From Paenibacillus luteus (GTDB lineage Bacteria; Bacillota; Bacilli; Paenibacillales; Paenibacillaceae): DNA of 64,000 nucleotides. The notes below the pieces were generated by a model. That model made no database searches, was not told where the DNA came from, and saw only the letters and a program-made list of their open reading frames with translations. Location of the stretch: contig NZ_SKCD01000011.1 of the NCBI RefSeq assembly GCF_006542765.1, forward strand, positions 248,001-312,000, written 5' to 3'. This document shows, piece by piece, positions 33,448 through 44,671 of the stretch (position 1 is its first letter; every line of letters starts with the position of its first letter). The translations under genes and the position numbers were made by a program.

Positions 33448-34599
33448 TTATTTCCCAGTGGTTGGGGCTTCAATAGAAGCGATTATCGATGCAAAAATAG
33501 ACCTGACACCATCCGACCATTTCGGGTCTTCCGCATATTTTCGATTAATCCAGGTAAACGGATCCATTTCGGAAGGACGTTCCTTGCTTAAGTTGAATAC
33601 CGTTCTCGCGGCTATCTCCGCCGATTGCTCGATCGTTGTATTAAACTCCTGCCAGCTGTGGAAAACGTTAAATGGATTGTTCGCTATTTCCTTATGCTGC
33701 TTGTTTGTCTTTGGTACAAACCCCTGCTCTTGCCCAGTTATCGCAAATAAAAGTGCAGGATGAATATCGAAGGTATGCGCGGCTCCAACAATAGCATCAA
33801 AGTATGGCTGCTCTGCCAAAATGGACGATCTCTTTTGTAGAAAGGCGATCAGTTTTGCTTGATTAATCTCATGGTATCGCAGCTCCACAGGCAACCCGCT
33901 TGTTATGACAGGTAATGGTAGAACAGGTTCTGTTACCACCGTTGGCTGCAGCTTATAGAGGGAAGGCTTGCTCAATGACCAGCCATATAATAATGAAGCG
34001 CTAATTAAACAAGCACATAAAACCGCATAAATAAAGGTTTTGGTCTGAACGCTTCGAGCGAATGGTTTGTGCCACCTTGAAAGGGGCATGACGATTACAT
34101 CTCCGACCAATCGATTTGCGAACTCTTCGCCAAATTCAGCGCCTTCTGCCATTAGCATGCTCTTCAACTTCGCAAGAAGGCCTCCCTCAGCCTCTTCACC
34201 AGTAACAGCCCCCAACTCCCCCTTCACCGGCAGCTTGTCCATTAAACGGAGCATGAGAGGCTTCTCGCAACGCACATGCAGCTGCTGCTCTAACCAATCA
34301 TGGAGGGAATCATATACATTCGCACTTTTTTGATCAATCGATAGACAAGCGTGCAATATATCCTCGGCTCTAACAGGCCCTTGACGATCTAAAACGACTG
34401 TACGAATCAAAGTCTCCGTTACTGTTATCTTTAAGTTGCTCTCAAAATTCGGCAATTGCTTATGTATGATTCGTTTCACAGCATCAGCCACGATCTCTGC
34501 ACGAGCTTCCTGAGGCATGGCTGCATACTTGTGCTGGACATAGCTTCGTATGTTCCGAACGTCTGTAGGTGATAGTACATATGCTTCATCAGCTGGCAT
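33448..34599 (-). CDS. Single-pass membrane protein with extracytoplasmic lysozyme-like domain
   Basis: This 383-residue protein has a cytoplasmic N-terminal part of about 180 residues, rich in charged helices and without a known motif. A single transmembrane helix (about 188-208), a Pro/Val-rich linker (215-235) and a C-terminal domain (245-380) follow. The C-terminal domain resembles glucosaminidase/lysozyme folds: HPALLFAITGQEQGF places a candidate catalytic Glu at 291, and NNPFNVFHSWQEFNT and WINRKYAEDPKWSDGV match the substrate-cleft signature of that group. A peptidoglycan hydrolase with an inward regulatory domain is the inference. The N-terminal half may receive a cytoplasmic signal. 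It has its own terminator. Confidence 0.7.
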   Translation of the reverse strand: MPADEAYVLSPTDVRNIRSYVQHKYAAMPQEARAEIVADAVKRIIHKQLPNFESNLKITVTETLIRTVVLDRQGPVRAEDILHACLSIDQKSANVYDSLHDWLEQQLHVRCEKPLMLRLMDKLPVKGELGAVTGEEAEGGLLAKLKSMLMAEGAEFGEEFANRLVGDVIVMPLSRWHKPFARSVQTKTFIYAVLCACLISASLLYGWSLSKPSLYKLQPTVVTEPVLPLPVITSGLPVELRYHEINQAKLIAFLQKRSSILAEQPYFDAIVGAAHTFDIHPALLFAITGQEQGFVPKTNKQHKEIANNPFNVFHSWQEFNTTIEQSAEIAARTVFNLSKERPSEMDPFTWINRKYAEDPKWSDGVRSIFASIIASIEAPTTGK

Positions 34600-34728
34600 G
34601 ACGAATCGCCCCTTCGCGTCATCTCAAACCGATTTTACCACAAGTCTCCTTATGATGGTGAGCTAAGTTTTCGAATATCGTCTTGAATAGCTTCCATCTT
34701 TGTCTATTCATAGCTGCTTCCTCAACAA

Positions 34729-34750
34729 GAAAAGCGCCCAAAGGCGCTTC
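34729..34750 (-). terminator. Terminator of gltD
   Basis: AAGCGCC and GGCGCTT form a 7-bp stem with a 4-nt loop; on the minus strand it is followed by UUUUCUU. It lies 50 bp after the gltD stop. Confidence 0.7.
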
Positions 34751-34800
34751 TCCAAAAAAACGATTTATTTAACGTTGCGTTAATTGCTCTTGTTTAGCCA

Positions 34801-36288
34801 TTAAGGCAGCATCGATGATCCCATCAAATATTTATCCACTTCGCGAGCAGCCTCACGGCCCTCGTTGATTGCCCATACAACCAAGCTTTGGCCACGACGC
34901 ATGTCGCCTGCCGCAAACACTTTATCCACATTGGTTGTGTATTTGCCATAAGCAGCTTTTACATTCGTACGACGGTCTTGTGCTAGGCCAAGCTGTTCGA
35001 TCAACGTCGTTTCCGGTCCTTCAAAGCCTACTGCGATGAAAACAAGATCCGCAGGCCAAACTTTTTCCGTTCCAGGAATTTCGCTATATATTTTACGGCC
35101 AGTCTCGTCAACTGTACGCATAATTTGTACCGTATGAAGCTCTTTAAGGTTGCCGTTGCCGTCGCCTACGAATTTCTTCGTCAACACGGAGAAGGCACGC
35201 GGATCTTCGCCAAATAAAGCTTTCGCTTCCTCATGCGCATAATCGAGCGTGTACACGTTCGGAAATTGCGGCCAAGGGTTGTTCAGGCTGTCGCGCTCAA
35301 GCGGCGCTTTTGCATGTGTACCGAATTGAGTAACCGATTTACAGCCGTGGCGAAGCGCCGTTGCCACGCAGTCGGAACCAGTGTCGCCGCCGCCAATAAC
35401 GATAACATCCTTATCTTTAGCCGAAATATAGTTACCGTCCTCAAGGTTGGAGTCCAAGTAGCTCTTGATTGTACCATTCAAATAATCCATAGCCATGTGA
35501 ACGCCATTCAGGTCACGGCCTTCGATTTCAACGTTACGTGCTCTAGTAGAACCGCCGCAAAGCACGACTGCGTCGAATTTCTCGACAAGCTCATTTGCTG
35601 TAACGTCTTTGCCGATTTCTGTATTCGTTACAAATTCCACACCTTCTGCTTCCATCAAATCTACACGACGCTGAACGACATGTTTCTCCAATTTCATCGT
35701 AGGAATACCATAAGTGAGCAAACCGCCAATGCGGTCAGCACGCTCATATACCGTTACGGTATGGCCAGCTTTGTTAAGCTGGGCAGCTGTTGCCATTCCG
35801 GCAGGGCCTGAACCAACTACAGCAATGCGTTTGCCTGTGCGGACCTTCGGAGGTTGCGGAACAACCCATCCCTCGTCAAAGCCGCGATCGATAATGGCTT
35901 GTTCGATTGTTTTGATCGTAACTGCATCACCAATCAAACCAACTGTACAAGAACCCTCGCACGGCGCTGGACAAACCCGGCCCGTGAACTCTGGGAAATT
36001 ATTTGTTTTGTGCAAACGGTCAAGCGCCTCGCGCCACAGACCGCGGTAAATCAGGTTATTCCACTCTGGAATCAGATTGTTTACCGGACAGCCGGAAACA
36101 GATCCTGCAAGTTCGATACCGGTATGGCAATATGGCGTGCCGCAATCCATGCAGCGCGAACCTTGCGTCTTTAATTGCTCATCCGAAAAATGCTTATGAA
36201 ACTCTTGCCAGTCTTTAATGCGCTCCAGCGGGTCGCGATCGGCCGGCAATTCACGTTGATATTCCATAAATCCAGTAGGTGTAGACAT
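34801..36288 (-). CDS. gltD: Glutamate synthase small subunit (GltD-type, NADPH/FAD)
   Basis: This 495-residue protein of the usual GltD length has N-terminal iron-sulfur Cys motifs ([29 protein letters not shown]). It has a FAD Rossmann motif [14 protein letters not shown] (about 155-168) and an NADPH motif GGGDTGSDC (about 305). In glutamate synthase it passes electrons from NADPH to the large GltA subunit. The start at the ATG at 36288 follows GGAGG; the longer frame to 36360 has no ribosome site. The large-subunit gene is not adjacent, so it is either elsewhere or this protein serves another partner (related subunits feed other flavoenzymes). Confidence 0.9.
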   Translation of the reverse strand: MSTPTGFMEYQRELPADRDPLERIKDWQEFHKHFSDEQLKTQGSRCMDCGTPYCHTGIELAGSVSGCPVNNLIPEWNNLIYRGLWREALDRLHKTNNFPEFTGRVCPAPCEGSCTVGLIGDAVTIKTIEQAIIDRGFDEGWVVPQPPKVRTGKRIAVVGSGPAGMATAAQLNKAGHTVTVYERADRIGGLLTYGIPTMKLEKHVVQRRVDLMEAEGVEFVTNTEIGKDVTANELVEKFDAVVLCGGSTRARNVEIEGRDLNGVHMAMDYLNGTIKSYLDSNLEDGNYISAKDKDVIVIGGGDTGSDCVATALRHGCKSVTQFGTHAKAPLERDSLNNPWPQFPNVYTLDYAHEEAKALFGEDPRAFSVLTKKFVGDGNGNLKELHTVQIMRTVDETGRKIYSEIPGTEKVWPADLVFIAVGFEGPETTLIEQLGLAQDRRTNVKAAYGKYTTNVDKVFAAGDMRRGQSLVVWAINEGREAAREVDKYLMGSSMLP

Positions 36289-36531
36289 GATCGCTTTTCC
36301 TCCATCCATATTTCCCGTTAACCTTGTTACGATTCTCTTCAAACTATATCGGGAATCCATCTAATATTCAATAACAAACTTTCTCAAAAACGAATATTTT
36401 GTCTAAAGCACTCGTTTACTATTTTACAACATCCTAGCATTCAAGTCCTTATGACGTTAATGGATTATCCGCACAATCATTTGCACTTTCTGACATATCG
36501 TTCGTCAAATGTTCGGAAATAGCCTAAAAAG

Positions 36532-37023
36532 CTAGGAAGATCGTCGGTTGAACGTTTGAAACGTGAAGGCATAACTATTTTTTTCGTCGCTTTCTCTTGG
36601 GTCGCGAGCCGCTAGCTCCCACTCCGAATCGGAGAACTCAGGAAAAAACGCGTCGCCTCCTTCGATTTCCACATCAACCTCAGTAAGGTAGATTTTATTG
36701 GCAAATGGCAGGAATTGCGCATAGATATCCTCGCCACCAATCACGATCAGTTCTTCCCCATTGGACAGCGCAAGCGCATCATCTATTGAATGTAAAATCT
36801 CACAGCCCTCAGGTTGGTAATTCGATTGGCGGGTCAGTACGACATTTCGACGATCCTTGAGCGGCTTAGGAAGCGATTCGAACGTTTTGCGCCCCATCAA
36901 AACCGTTTTTCCTAATGTGGTTTGCTTGAAGAAGGCCATCTCCGCGGGCAGGCGCCAAGGCAATTTGTTGCCGATTCCAATCGTGCGGTTGCGGTCCATG
37001 GCCGCGATTAACGTAATTGACAT
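36532..37023 (-). CDS. dfrA: Dihydrofolate reductase
   Basis: This 163-residue DHFR has the N-terminal MSITLIAAMDRNRTIGIGNKLPW stretch in two overlapping motifs (substrate and NADPH contacts), the M20-loop region, LMGRKTFESLPKPL and IGGEDIYAQFLPFANKIYLTEV with the conserved GGEDIY. It reduces dihydrofolate with NADPH. The ATG at 37023 has AAGGGGTGG 9 nt upstream; a GTG 4 codons earlier overlaps that site and is not used. It follows thyA in a two-gene operon that renews tetrahydrofolate used in thymidylate synthesis. Confidence 0.95.
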   Translation of the reverse strand: MSITLIAAMDRNRTIGIGNKLPWRLPAEMAFFKQTTLGKTVLMGRKTFESLPKPLKDRRNVVLTRQSNYQPEGCEILHSIDDALALSNGEELIVIGGEDIYAQFLPFANKIYLTEVDVEIEGGDAFFPEFSDSEWELAARDPRESDEKNSYAFTFQTFNRRSS

Positions 37024-37062
37024 GACCTTTTCCACCCCTTAATGAATAATTAGCTGCATTCT

Positions 37063-38022
37063 CTACACGGCTACTGGTGCTTTTATGGATGGATGCGGCT
37101 CATATTGTTCAATCGTTAAATCTCCAACTTCAAAGTCGAAGATAGATTTTTTGTCTGTATTTAGTTTTAATGTTGGCAATGAACGAGGTTCTCTGCTTAA
37201 CTGCAGATCGATTTGCTCCAGATGATTCGTATAAATATGCGCATCGCCAAGAGTATGGATAAATTCCCCTGCTTCAAGACCGCATTCATGAGCAATCATA
37301 TGCGTTAATAAAGCATAACTCGCAATGTTAAACGGAATGCCGAGAAAAATATCGCCGCTACGCTGGTATAGCTGACAGGAGAGTTTCCCGTTCGTCACAT
37401 AAAACTGAAACATCGTATGGCATGGCGGCAGCGCCATATTTCTTGGCACGTCTTCCGGATTCCAAGCGGAAACGATCAGCCTGCGGGAGTCCGGGTTGTT
37501 TTTGATCGTAGCAATGACATCCTTAAGCTGGTCAATGGTTTCGCCTTGTGTTGTTTTCCATTCCCGCCACTGCTTGCCGTAAACATTGCCTAGCTCTCCG
37601 AATTCCGCAGCAAATGAATCATCTGATAGGATCTGCTGCTTAAACAGCTCCATTTGCTCCTCATACTCAATGGCAAACTGGGAATCCGTTTGTGAGCGAA
37701 GCCCGAAATTGGTCATGTCAGGGCCTGTATAGGCCTTGCTTTCGATCCATTTCTTGAATGCCCATTCATTCCAAATATTATTGTTGTGCTGAAGCAGATA
37801 ACGAATATTGGTATCGCCTTGAATGAACCAGATCAGCTCACTCGCAATTAGCTTGAAGGGCACTCTTTTGGTCGTTAGCAGGGGAAAACCTTCGCTCAAA
37901 TCAAACCTCATTTGATAACCGAAGGTAGAGATTGTCCCGGTACCCGTGCGATCCTCTTTTTTGGTTCCATGTTCAAGAACATATTTTAACAACTGCAAGT
38001 AGGTTTGTTCGCTATTGCTCAT
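37063..38022 (-). CDS. thyA: Thymidylate synthase
   Basis: This 319-residue thymidylate synthase has the nucleophilic Cys in [11 protein letters not shown] (about residue 200) and the [14 protein letters not shown] substrate-binding loop. [19 protein letters not shown] and [15 protein letters not shown] are conserved. It is longer than the E. coli enzyme by an insert between about 85 and 140, as in the L. casei-type enzymes. It methylates dUMP using methylene-THF. The ATG at 38022 follows AAGGAGTG. dfrA lies 39 bp downstream. Confidence 0.96.
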   Translation of the reverse strand: MSNSEQTYLQLLKYVLEHGTKKEDRTGTGTISTFGYQMRFDLSEGFPLLTTKRVPFKLIASELIWFIQGDTNIRYLLQHNNNIWNEWAFKKWIESKAYTGPDMTNFGLRSQTDSQFAIEYEEQMELFKQQILSDDSFAAEFGELGNVYGKQWREWKTTQGETIDQLKDVIATIKNNPDSRRLIVSAWNPEDVPRNMALPPCHTMFQFYVTNGKLSCQLYQRSGDIFLGIPFNIASYALLTHMIAHECGLEAGEFIHTLGDAHIYTNHLEQIDLQLSREPRSLPTLKLNTDKKSIFDFEVGDLTIEQYEPHPSIKAPVAV

Positions 38023-38079
38023 TTGAATTTCACTCCTTATCATGAAACAAACGTCGGAAAAATAACACCAATTATACCA

Positions 38080-38571
38080 TCATCCGCGTTTCCTGTCCTC
38101 TTTTCGTTTCTTGCGGAGTGCGTACCGTTCTGGAGCCGAATCGTGTAGGCGCTTCTCTTCTTCTGTCAATGGAACAACTGCTGGTACGATAGCGGGTTTG
38201 CCGCTGCCATCCAAAGCAACAAAGGTGAAAAAGGCGGTTACAGTCGTTTTACGCAAGCCGCTAAAAAGATTTTCGGAGTGAACCGATACATAAACCTCCA
38301 TGGAGCTCCGATTTGTCCATGTAACGAAAGCTTCAACCTCGATGACTTCTCCTACCTGGATGGGCGCCAAAAAGTCCAGGCTGTCCGTCGAAGCAGTCAC
38401 AGCCTGCATTCTAGCATGTCTCATAGCAGCGATAGCCGCAACCTTATCCATATACTCCATCAGCTTGCCGCCAAACATCGTATCATTGTGATTGGTATCC
38501 AACGGAAATATCAGCTGTGTCATGATCGTTCTAGACTCGCTTGTCGGTTTGGACGTTTGCTCCATCGTCAT
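38080..38571 (-). CDS. Hotdog-fold acyl-CoA thioesterase (YkhA-like)
   Basis: This 163-residue hotdog thioesterase of the YciA/YkhA type has the active-site region NHNDTMFGGKLMEYMDKVAAIAAMRHA with the conserved Asn/Asp pair, then VTASTDSLDFLAPIQVGEVIEVEA. A basic tail (ALRKKRKEDRKRG) may aid oligomerisation. It hydrolyses acyl-CoA esters in the cytoplasm; chain length preference is unknown. It lies 58 bp upstream of the thyA start but reads in the same direction. Confidence 0.88.
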   Translation of the reverse strand: MTMEQTSKPTSESRTIMTQLIFPLDTNHNDTMFGGKLMEYMDKVAAIAAMRHARMQAVTASTDSLDFLAPIQVGEVIEVEAFVTWTNRSSMEVYVSVHSENLFSGLRKTTVTAFFTFVALDGSGKPAIVPAVVPLTEEEKRLHDSAPERYALRKKRKEDRKRG

Positions 38572-38618
38572 TTTCGCCCCTTTAACTCTAGTTTGCGTTA
38601 AACCCGCTTTAGAAGCGC

Positions 38619-38655
38619 AAAGAGGCCCCGTCGGCTGGAAAGCCGCGTGACCTCT
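38619..38655 (-). terminator. Terminator of the pdh operon
   Basis: On the minus strand, AGAGG/CCTCT and the inner CGGCT/AGCCG form a mismatched stem, followed by only UUU. It lies 30 bp after the pdhD stop. The short U-run lowers confidence. Confidence 0.5.
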
Positions 38656-38686
38656 ACTATCGCTAATGAACAGTCATTAGTACGAA

Positions 38687-40102
38687 TTATTTAATGAAAG
38701 TGTGGATAGGGTGACCAAGTGCAACCTCAGCTGCATCAAGAACGATCTCTCCCAGTGTAGGGTGAGCATGGATTGTAAGCGCGATATCTTCAAGCGTAGC
38801 GCCCATTTCGATACCAAGAGCAAGCTCGGCAATCATATTGGATGCTTCGATGCCGATAATTTGAGCGCCTAGCACAAGACCGCTGTCTGCATCCGATACG
38901 AGCTTAACAAATCCTTCGTTAGCGTTAAGCGACATTGCACGACCATTGATAGCAAACGGGAATTTACCCACTTTGACGTTATGACCTTTGTCTTTTGCTT
39001 CTTTCTCGCTAAGACCAACGCTTGCGCATTCTGGATCAGAGAAACATACCGCTGGTACGCATTTGTAATCAATAACGCTTGCTTGACCTGAGATCGCCTC
39101 AGCAGCAACGCGGCCTTCATACATTGCTTTGTGCGCTAGTGCTGGTCCAGCAATGATGTCGCCAATGGCATAAATATGCGGGATGTTCGTACGGCATTGC
39201 TCATCAACTTCAACGAGTCCACGGTCAGACAGCTTTACGTTGATGAGGTCAAGACCAAGCTCGCCATCGGTATTTGGACGACGTCCAACCGTTACAAGCA
39301 AGTAATCTGCCGTTACTTTTTCTTCTTTGTCGCCAACAGTGTAAGTCACCGTAACGTCTTTATCCGTTTGCTCAGCACCTTTAGCTTGTGCACCGGTGAT
39401 GATATCAACGTTCGTGCTTTTCAGTTTTTTCGCAACGATGGAAGACATATCTTTATCGAAGCCAGGAAGAATTGCATCAGAGCCTTCGATTACCGTTACC
39501 TTAGTACCGAATTTGGAATACATTTGACCAAGCTCAATACCGATATAACCGCCGCCGATAACGACAAGGCTTTTCGGAATTTCCGGCAAGGACAAAGCGC
39601 CAGTAGAAGATACGATACGGCCGCCATAAGGGAATGCTTTCAATTCAATTGGACGCGAGCCTGTAGCGATAATGCAGTTCTTGAAACGGTAGCGCGGCGC
39701 TTCTTGATCGTTGAATACGCGTGCTTCGTTTTCGTTGATGAACATTACTTCGCCTTGGAAATATTGGACTTTGTTAGCTTTCAATAGAGAAGCAACGCCG
39801 CCTGTCAATTTTTTGACGATACCGGCTTTGAACTCTTGCACTTTAGTGAAATCAACCTTCGCTTCGCCAACTTCGATACCGAAAGCTGACGCGTGGCTGA
39901 TGGATTCGTATTGATGTGAAGCTGAGATTAGAGCTTTCGATGGAATACAGCCTACGTTCAAACATACGCCGCCTACGTATTCTTTATCCACGATGAGTAC
40001 GTTTTGACCAAGCTGAGCAGCACGGATCGCTGCGACGTAACCGCCAGGACCCGCACCAATGACTAGAGTATCAATATCTAGGGAAGCATCACCTACAACC
40101 AT
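38687..40102 (-). CDS. pdhD: Dihydrolipoamide dehydrogenase (E3 of pyruvate dehydrogenase)
   Basis: This 471-residue flavoprotein has the FAD motif GAGPGGYVAAIRAAQLG, the redox disulfide GGVCLNVGCIPSKALI (about residues 39-54), the NAD-binding motif GGGYIGIELGQMY, and the C-terminal HAHPTLGE with the active-site His. It reoxidises the dihydrolipoyl group on E2, making NADH. Its ATG lies 3 nt after the pdhC stop with GGAGG inside the end of pdhC, so translation is coupled. Confidence 0.96.
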   Translation of the reverse strand: MVVGDASLDIDTLVIGAGPGGYVAAIRAAQLGQNVLIVDKEYVGGVCLNVGCIPSKALISASHQYESISHASAFGIEVGEAKVDFTKVQEFKAGIVKKLTGGVASLLKANKVQYFQGEVMFINENEARVFNDQEAPRYRFKNCIIATGSRPIELKAFPYGGRIVSSTGALSLPEIPKSLVVIGGGYIGIELGQMYSKFGTKVTVIEGSDAILPGFDKDMSSIVAKKLKSTNVDIITGAQAKGAEQTDKDVTVTYTVGDKEEKVTADYLLVTVGRRPNTDGELGLDLINVKLSDRGLVEVDEQCRTNIPHIYAIGDIIAGPALAHKAMYEGRVAAEAISGQASVIDYKCVPAVCFSDPECASVGLSEKEAKDKGHNVKVGKFPFAINGRAMSLNANEGFVKLVSDADSGLVLGAQIIGIEASNMIAELALGIEMGATLEDIALTIHAHPTLGEIVLDAAEVALGHPIHTFIK

Positions 40103-40105
40103 GTC

Positions 40106-41434
40106 TTATACCTCCATTATGAACAATTCCGGTTGGCCCAGAAGTGTTTTGATGTAATTCATAAAGTTTTGTGCCGTTGCGCCATCGATGAGACGGTGGT
40201 CAAAGCTGAGTGAAAGTGCCATTACTGGAGCAGCTACGATTTCGCCGTTGCGAACGATTGCTTTCTCTGTAATTCTGCCTGTACCCAAGATAGCAACCTC
40301 AGGGAAGTTGATTACTGGTGTGAAGAACATACCGCCAGCCGAACCGATGTTCGAGATGGAAATCGTGCTTCCTTTCAGCTCGTTAGCAGCTAGCTTGCCA
40401 TCACGGCCGCGAGCAGCTAGATCACGGATGGAATCCGCAATTTTGAATAGGTTTTTACGGTCTGCATCTTCGATAACCGGAACGATTAGGCCGTTATCTG
40501 TGTCTGTTGCAATACCGATGTTGTAATATTTGCGAAGCACGATTTCTTGGTTAGCCTCATCAAGCGTAGCGTTCAGGATAGGGAACTCGCGGCAAGCAGC
40601 CACAAGAGCTTTCACGATAAACGGCAAGTAAGTCAGCTTGGAGCCTTTTTTCTCGGCATAAGGCTTATATTTTGCACGGAGTGCAACAAGCTCAGTTACA
40701 TCAACCTCATCCATAATCGTAACGTGAGGCGCTGTGTATACCGATTTGGACATTGCATTTGCAATGATTTTGCGAATGCCTTTGAAAGGAACGCGTTCTT
40801 CTGGACGGTAAGCTGTTCCGGCTGCTGTATGCGCAGGCTTCGCATCGCCAGCGCCTTTCGCTGCAACTTCTGCGTTGCTCGCTTGCTCAACAGCAGGTGC
40901 TGCGGCATCAGTAGCAACTGCTGTTGGCGCGCCGCCAAAACCATTCACGTCATCACGAGTAATACGTCCGTTCTTGCCAGTACCGCCAACTTGAGTCAGG
41001 TCTACACCCTTCTCACGGGCAAATTTGCGAACGCTAGGCGTTGCAAGCACAAGCCCGCCAGTTGCTTTTGGCGCTGTAGGAGCAGTTGCCGGAGCTTCCG
41101 CTTTCGGTGCTTCTGCTACTGGAGCCGCTTCTGCTTTTGGTACTTCCGCTTTTGGCGCTTCTGCAGCTGGTGCCGCTTGCTCAGGAAGCTCGCCTTCCGC
41201 ATCAATGATAGCCACAATCTCGCCTACATGGCACACTTGGCCGTCTTTAACGAGCACTTCCAATACTTTGCCGTTAACCGGACAAGGTACTTCAACGATC
41301 GCTTTATCGTTTTGGACTTCCATAATAATATCATCATCTGTAACCGTATCGCCGACTTTGATGTTCACTTTCACGATTTCGCCTTCGTGCAAGCCTTCGC
41401 CGAGCTCTGGGAAACGATATTCGAATTTTGCCAC
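40106..41434 (-). CDS. pdhC: Dihydrolipoyl acetyltransferase (E2 of pyruvate dehydrogenase)
   Basis: This 442-residue E2 has one lipoyl domain (about 1-80; lipoyl Lys in [10 protein letters not shown]), an Ala/Pro/Glu-rich linker (about 85-125), a peripheral subunit-binding domain ([21 protein letters not shown], about 130-165), a second flexible linker and the catalytic domain with [13 protein letters not shown] (catalytic His and Asp). It transfers acetyl groups to CoA and forms the complex core. It is third in the operon. Confidence 0.96.
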   Translation of the reverse strand: MAKFEYRFPELGEGLHEGEIVKVNIKVGDTVTDDDIIMEVQNDKAIVEVPCPVNGKVLEVLVKDGQVCHVGEIVAIIDAEGELPEQAAPAAEAPKAEVPKAEAAPVAEAPKAEAPATAPTAPKATGGLVLATPSVRKFAREKGVDLTQVGGTGKNGRITRDDVNGFGGAPTAVATDAAAPAVEQASNAEVAAKGAGDAKPAHTAAGTAYRPEERVPFKGIRKIIANAMSKSVYTAPHVTIMDEVDVTELVALRAKYKPYAEKKGSKLTYLPFIVKALVAACREFPILNATLDEANQEIVLRKYYNIGIATDTDNGLIVPVIEDADRKNLFKIADSIRDLAARGRDGKLAANELKGSTISISNIGSAGGMFFTPVINFPEVAILGTGRITEKAIVRNGEIVAAPVMALSLSFDHRLIDGATAQNFMNYIKTLLGQPELFIMEV

Positions 41435-41449
41435 CGCTAGTAACCTCCT

Positions 41450-42427
41450 TTAAAAGTTCAATACTTTTTGAACCGCCGCAGAAACGCGAGCTACCGAAGG
41501 AAGCCACGCATCCTCAACAAGCGCAAACGGATAAACCGTGTCCGGTCCAGCTACGCGCAGTACTGGAGCTTCCAAATGAAGAATCGCATGTTCGTTGATT
41601 TGAGCAATGATTTCTGCTGCAGCGCCAGACGTTTTTTGCGCTTCTTGTACAACAATGGCACGGTTCGTCTTTTGAATCGATGCAACGATTGTTTCAATAT
41701 CAAGCGGTACGAGCGTGCGAAGATCGATAACCTCTACGCTCACGCCTGTTTTTTCAAGCTCTTCAGCGGCTTTAACCGATGTATGAACCATCATGCCGTA
41801 AGTAAGGATCGTTACATCCGTACCTTCGCGGACCACATTTGCTTTACCAATTTCAACGGTATATTCGCCTTCAGGCACATCTGCTTTAAATGCACGGTAA
41901 AGGTTGAGATGCTCCATGAAGAAGACTGGGTCATTATCACGGATAGCTGAAATCATCAAGCCTTTTGCATCATAAGGATTGGAAGGAATAACGACTTTGA
42001 TACCTGGTGTTTGAATAGCCAGACCTTCAAGGGAATCCGTGTGCAGCTCGGCTGCTTTCACGCCGCCGCCGAAAGGCGTACGGAATACGATTGGCGAGTT
42101 ATAGCGTCCGCCTGAGCGGTAACGCATGCGAGCGGCTTGGACAAACATTTGGTCAAGTGCTTCATAAATAAAGCCAACAAATTGAATCTCGGCAATGGGA
42201 CGGAAGCCTTGCAATCCCATACCTACTGCCATACCTGCAAGAGCAGACTCGGCAAGAGGCGTATCAAATACGCGATCCTCGCCAAACTCTCCTTGCAAAC
42301 CTTCTGTCACGCGGAATACACCGCCGACCTTACCTACGTCCTCACCGAAAATGACAACGTTTGAGTCGCGTTTAAGTTCAACGCGCATCGCATCGCGAAT
42401 TGCTTCCAACATATTCATTTGAGCCAT
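41450..42427 (-). CDS. pdhB: Pyruvate dehydrogenase E1 beta subunit
   Basis: This 325-residue transketolase-like beta subunit begins [18 protein letters not shown] and has the ThDP-pyrimidine region [17 protein letters not shown] plus the [11 protein letters not shown] and [10 protein letters not shown] blocks. It forms the alpha2-beta2 E1 with PdhA, decarboxylating pyruvate. It lies 20 bp after pdhA. Confidence 0.96.
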   Translation of the reverse strand: MAQMNMLEAIRDAMRVELKRDSNVVIFGEDVGKVGGVFRVTEGLQGEFGEDRVFDTPLAESALAGMAVGMGLQGFRPIAEIQFVGFIYEALDQMFVQAARMRYRSGGRYNSPIVFRTPFGGGVKAAELHTDSLEGLAIQTPGIKVVIPSNPYDAKGLMISAIRDNDPVFFMEHLNLYRAFKADVPEGEYTVEIGKANVVREGTDVTILTYGMMVHTSVKAAEELEKTGVSVEVIDLRTLVPLDIETIVASIQKTNRAIVVQEAQKTSGAAAEIIAQINEHAILHLEAPVLRVAGPDTVYPFALVEDAWLPSVARVSAAVQKVLNF

Positions 42428-42447
42428 GATCGTCTGATCCTCCTCTA

Positions 42448-43524
<1,077 letters not shown>

Positions 43525-43572
43525 TCACCTCAATCGAAATATTTGAAAATCCTTAACCTCTGTTATAGAATT

Positions 43573-43602
43573 ATTATAAACCTGTTTAACGAAAATGGTC
43601 AA
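43573..43602 (-). promoter_or_regulatory. Promoter of the pdh operon
   Basis: On the minus strand, TTGACC (43602-43597) and a perfect TATAAT (43578-43573) are separated by 18 bp, 57 bp upstream of the pdhA start. The remaining 200 bp up to the esterase gene is AT-rich and shows no other clear element. Confidence 0.7.
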
Positions 43603-43806
43603 AGCAAAAAACAAAAAAACCGTTGTTTTTTCGCTGATTCTCATCATTATCTTAAGAAATTGTATATGCTACAGACTTTTTTTTTTAGTATAACAGCATA
43701 ATACAACACAACAGAAAATAGATGCGATTCCTCTGATTGCCTTTCTATTGTTTACCCACATGAGAAGCTTTCCATTCAACAAACCAACCCGTTAGGAGAG
43801 AAAGAA

Positions 43807-44544
43807 ATGACAGATGAACGCTATTTAAAAAGAACGATTGTTAAAGAAACGGTGCCTAGCCGCTATTTGCCGGAAGAGTCCCGCAATTTAAGAATCTTTT
43901 TGCCGCCCGGCTACAACGAGGTTTTGAGTTACCCGGTCGTCTATTGCCAGGACGGCGAGGACTTCTTTAACTTTGGGCGAATTGCGACAACAGCAACAAA
44001 ATTGATTTTGGATGAGGGATTAGAGCCCTTCATTATTGTAGGTGTCGATGTTGACAAAAAAATCAGGACGGATGAATATGCACCCGACGGCAATCGACAT
44101 GCAAACTACATTCGTTTCTTTGCCGAGGAGCTCATTCCGTTTGTCGAGGAGCGTTATTCGGTCAGAAATGATCCCGAGCATCGTCTGCTTGCCGGCGATT
44201 CGCTTGGCGGCTCCGTCTCGCTCCATCTGGCACTCACCTATCCAAAGCTCTTTACGCGCGTGATGTCGTTATCAGGCGCTTACTACGGCGTCTCGCAAAA
44301 CATCATCTCCGAAGCAGGCGATCTTAGCTGGCTGAACATTTATATGATTGTGGGCTTACAGGAGGACGCCTATGAGACAGACCGAGGCGTGTTCGATTTT
44401 GTTGCTCTCAACCGCAATGCAAAGGCGCTTCTGGAGCACAATCAAGCGACCGTCTTCTATGAGGAGAAGGATGGCAAGCACCAATGGGGCTTCTGGCAGA
44501 AGGAACTTGACCGGGCTTTGTCCTATTTTATCGAAATTGAGTAG
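43807..44544 (+). CDS. Esterase family (EstD/Fes-like) alpha/beta hydrolase
   Basis: This 245-residue serine hydrolase of the putative-esterase (PF00756) group has the nucleophile elbow GDSLGG, a FLPPGYNEVLSYPVVYCQDG N-terminal strand typical of the family, and the catalytic His in DGKHQWGFW near the C-terminus. No signal peptide is present, so it acts in the cytoplasm. Related enzymes cleave siderophore trilactones or formyl-glutathione; the iron genes nearby (46-49 kb) make ferric-siderophore hydrolysis possible, but no Fur box precedes this gene. Its start follows GAGAGAAAGA. Confidence 0.85.
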   Translation: MTDERYLKRTIVKETVPSRYLPEESRNLRIFLPPGYNEVLSYPVVYCQDGEDFFNFGRIATTATKLILDEGLEPFIIVGVDVDKKIRTDEYAPDGNRHANYIRFFAEELIPFVEERYSVRNDPEHRLLAGDSLGGSVSLHLALTYPKLFTRVMSLSGAYYGVSQNIISEAGDLSWLNIYMIVGLQEDAYETDRGVFDFVALNRNAKALLEHNQATVFYEEKDGKHQWGFWQKELDRALSYFIEIE

Positions 44545-44604
44545 CCTCTTAAACGAATATGCCAATGAGCTAGATCCACGGCAAGAAAGTTCTAGCTTAC
44601 AAAC

Positions 44605-44656
44605 AAAAAAAGCTTCCCATCCGGCTATTTAGTATAGCCTTGGGAAGCTTTTTTTT
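44605..44656. terminator. Bidirectional terminator between esterase and phosphatase genes
   Basis: AAAAAAGCTTCCCA and TGGGAAGCTTTTTT pair over about 14 bp with an inner GGCTA/TAGCC helix. The A and T runs on either side suit both converging genes. Confidence 0.9.
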
Positions 44657-44671
44657 CGAGAAGAGTTAGTT

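Noticed and set aside
40547..41440. 297-codon plus-strand ORF opposite pdhC
   Set aside because: Antisense shadow of the pdhC linker and lipoyl region, rich in Cys, Arg and Phe.
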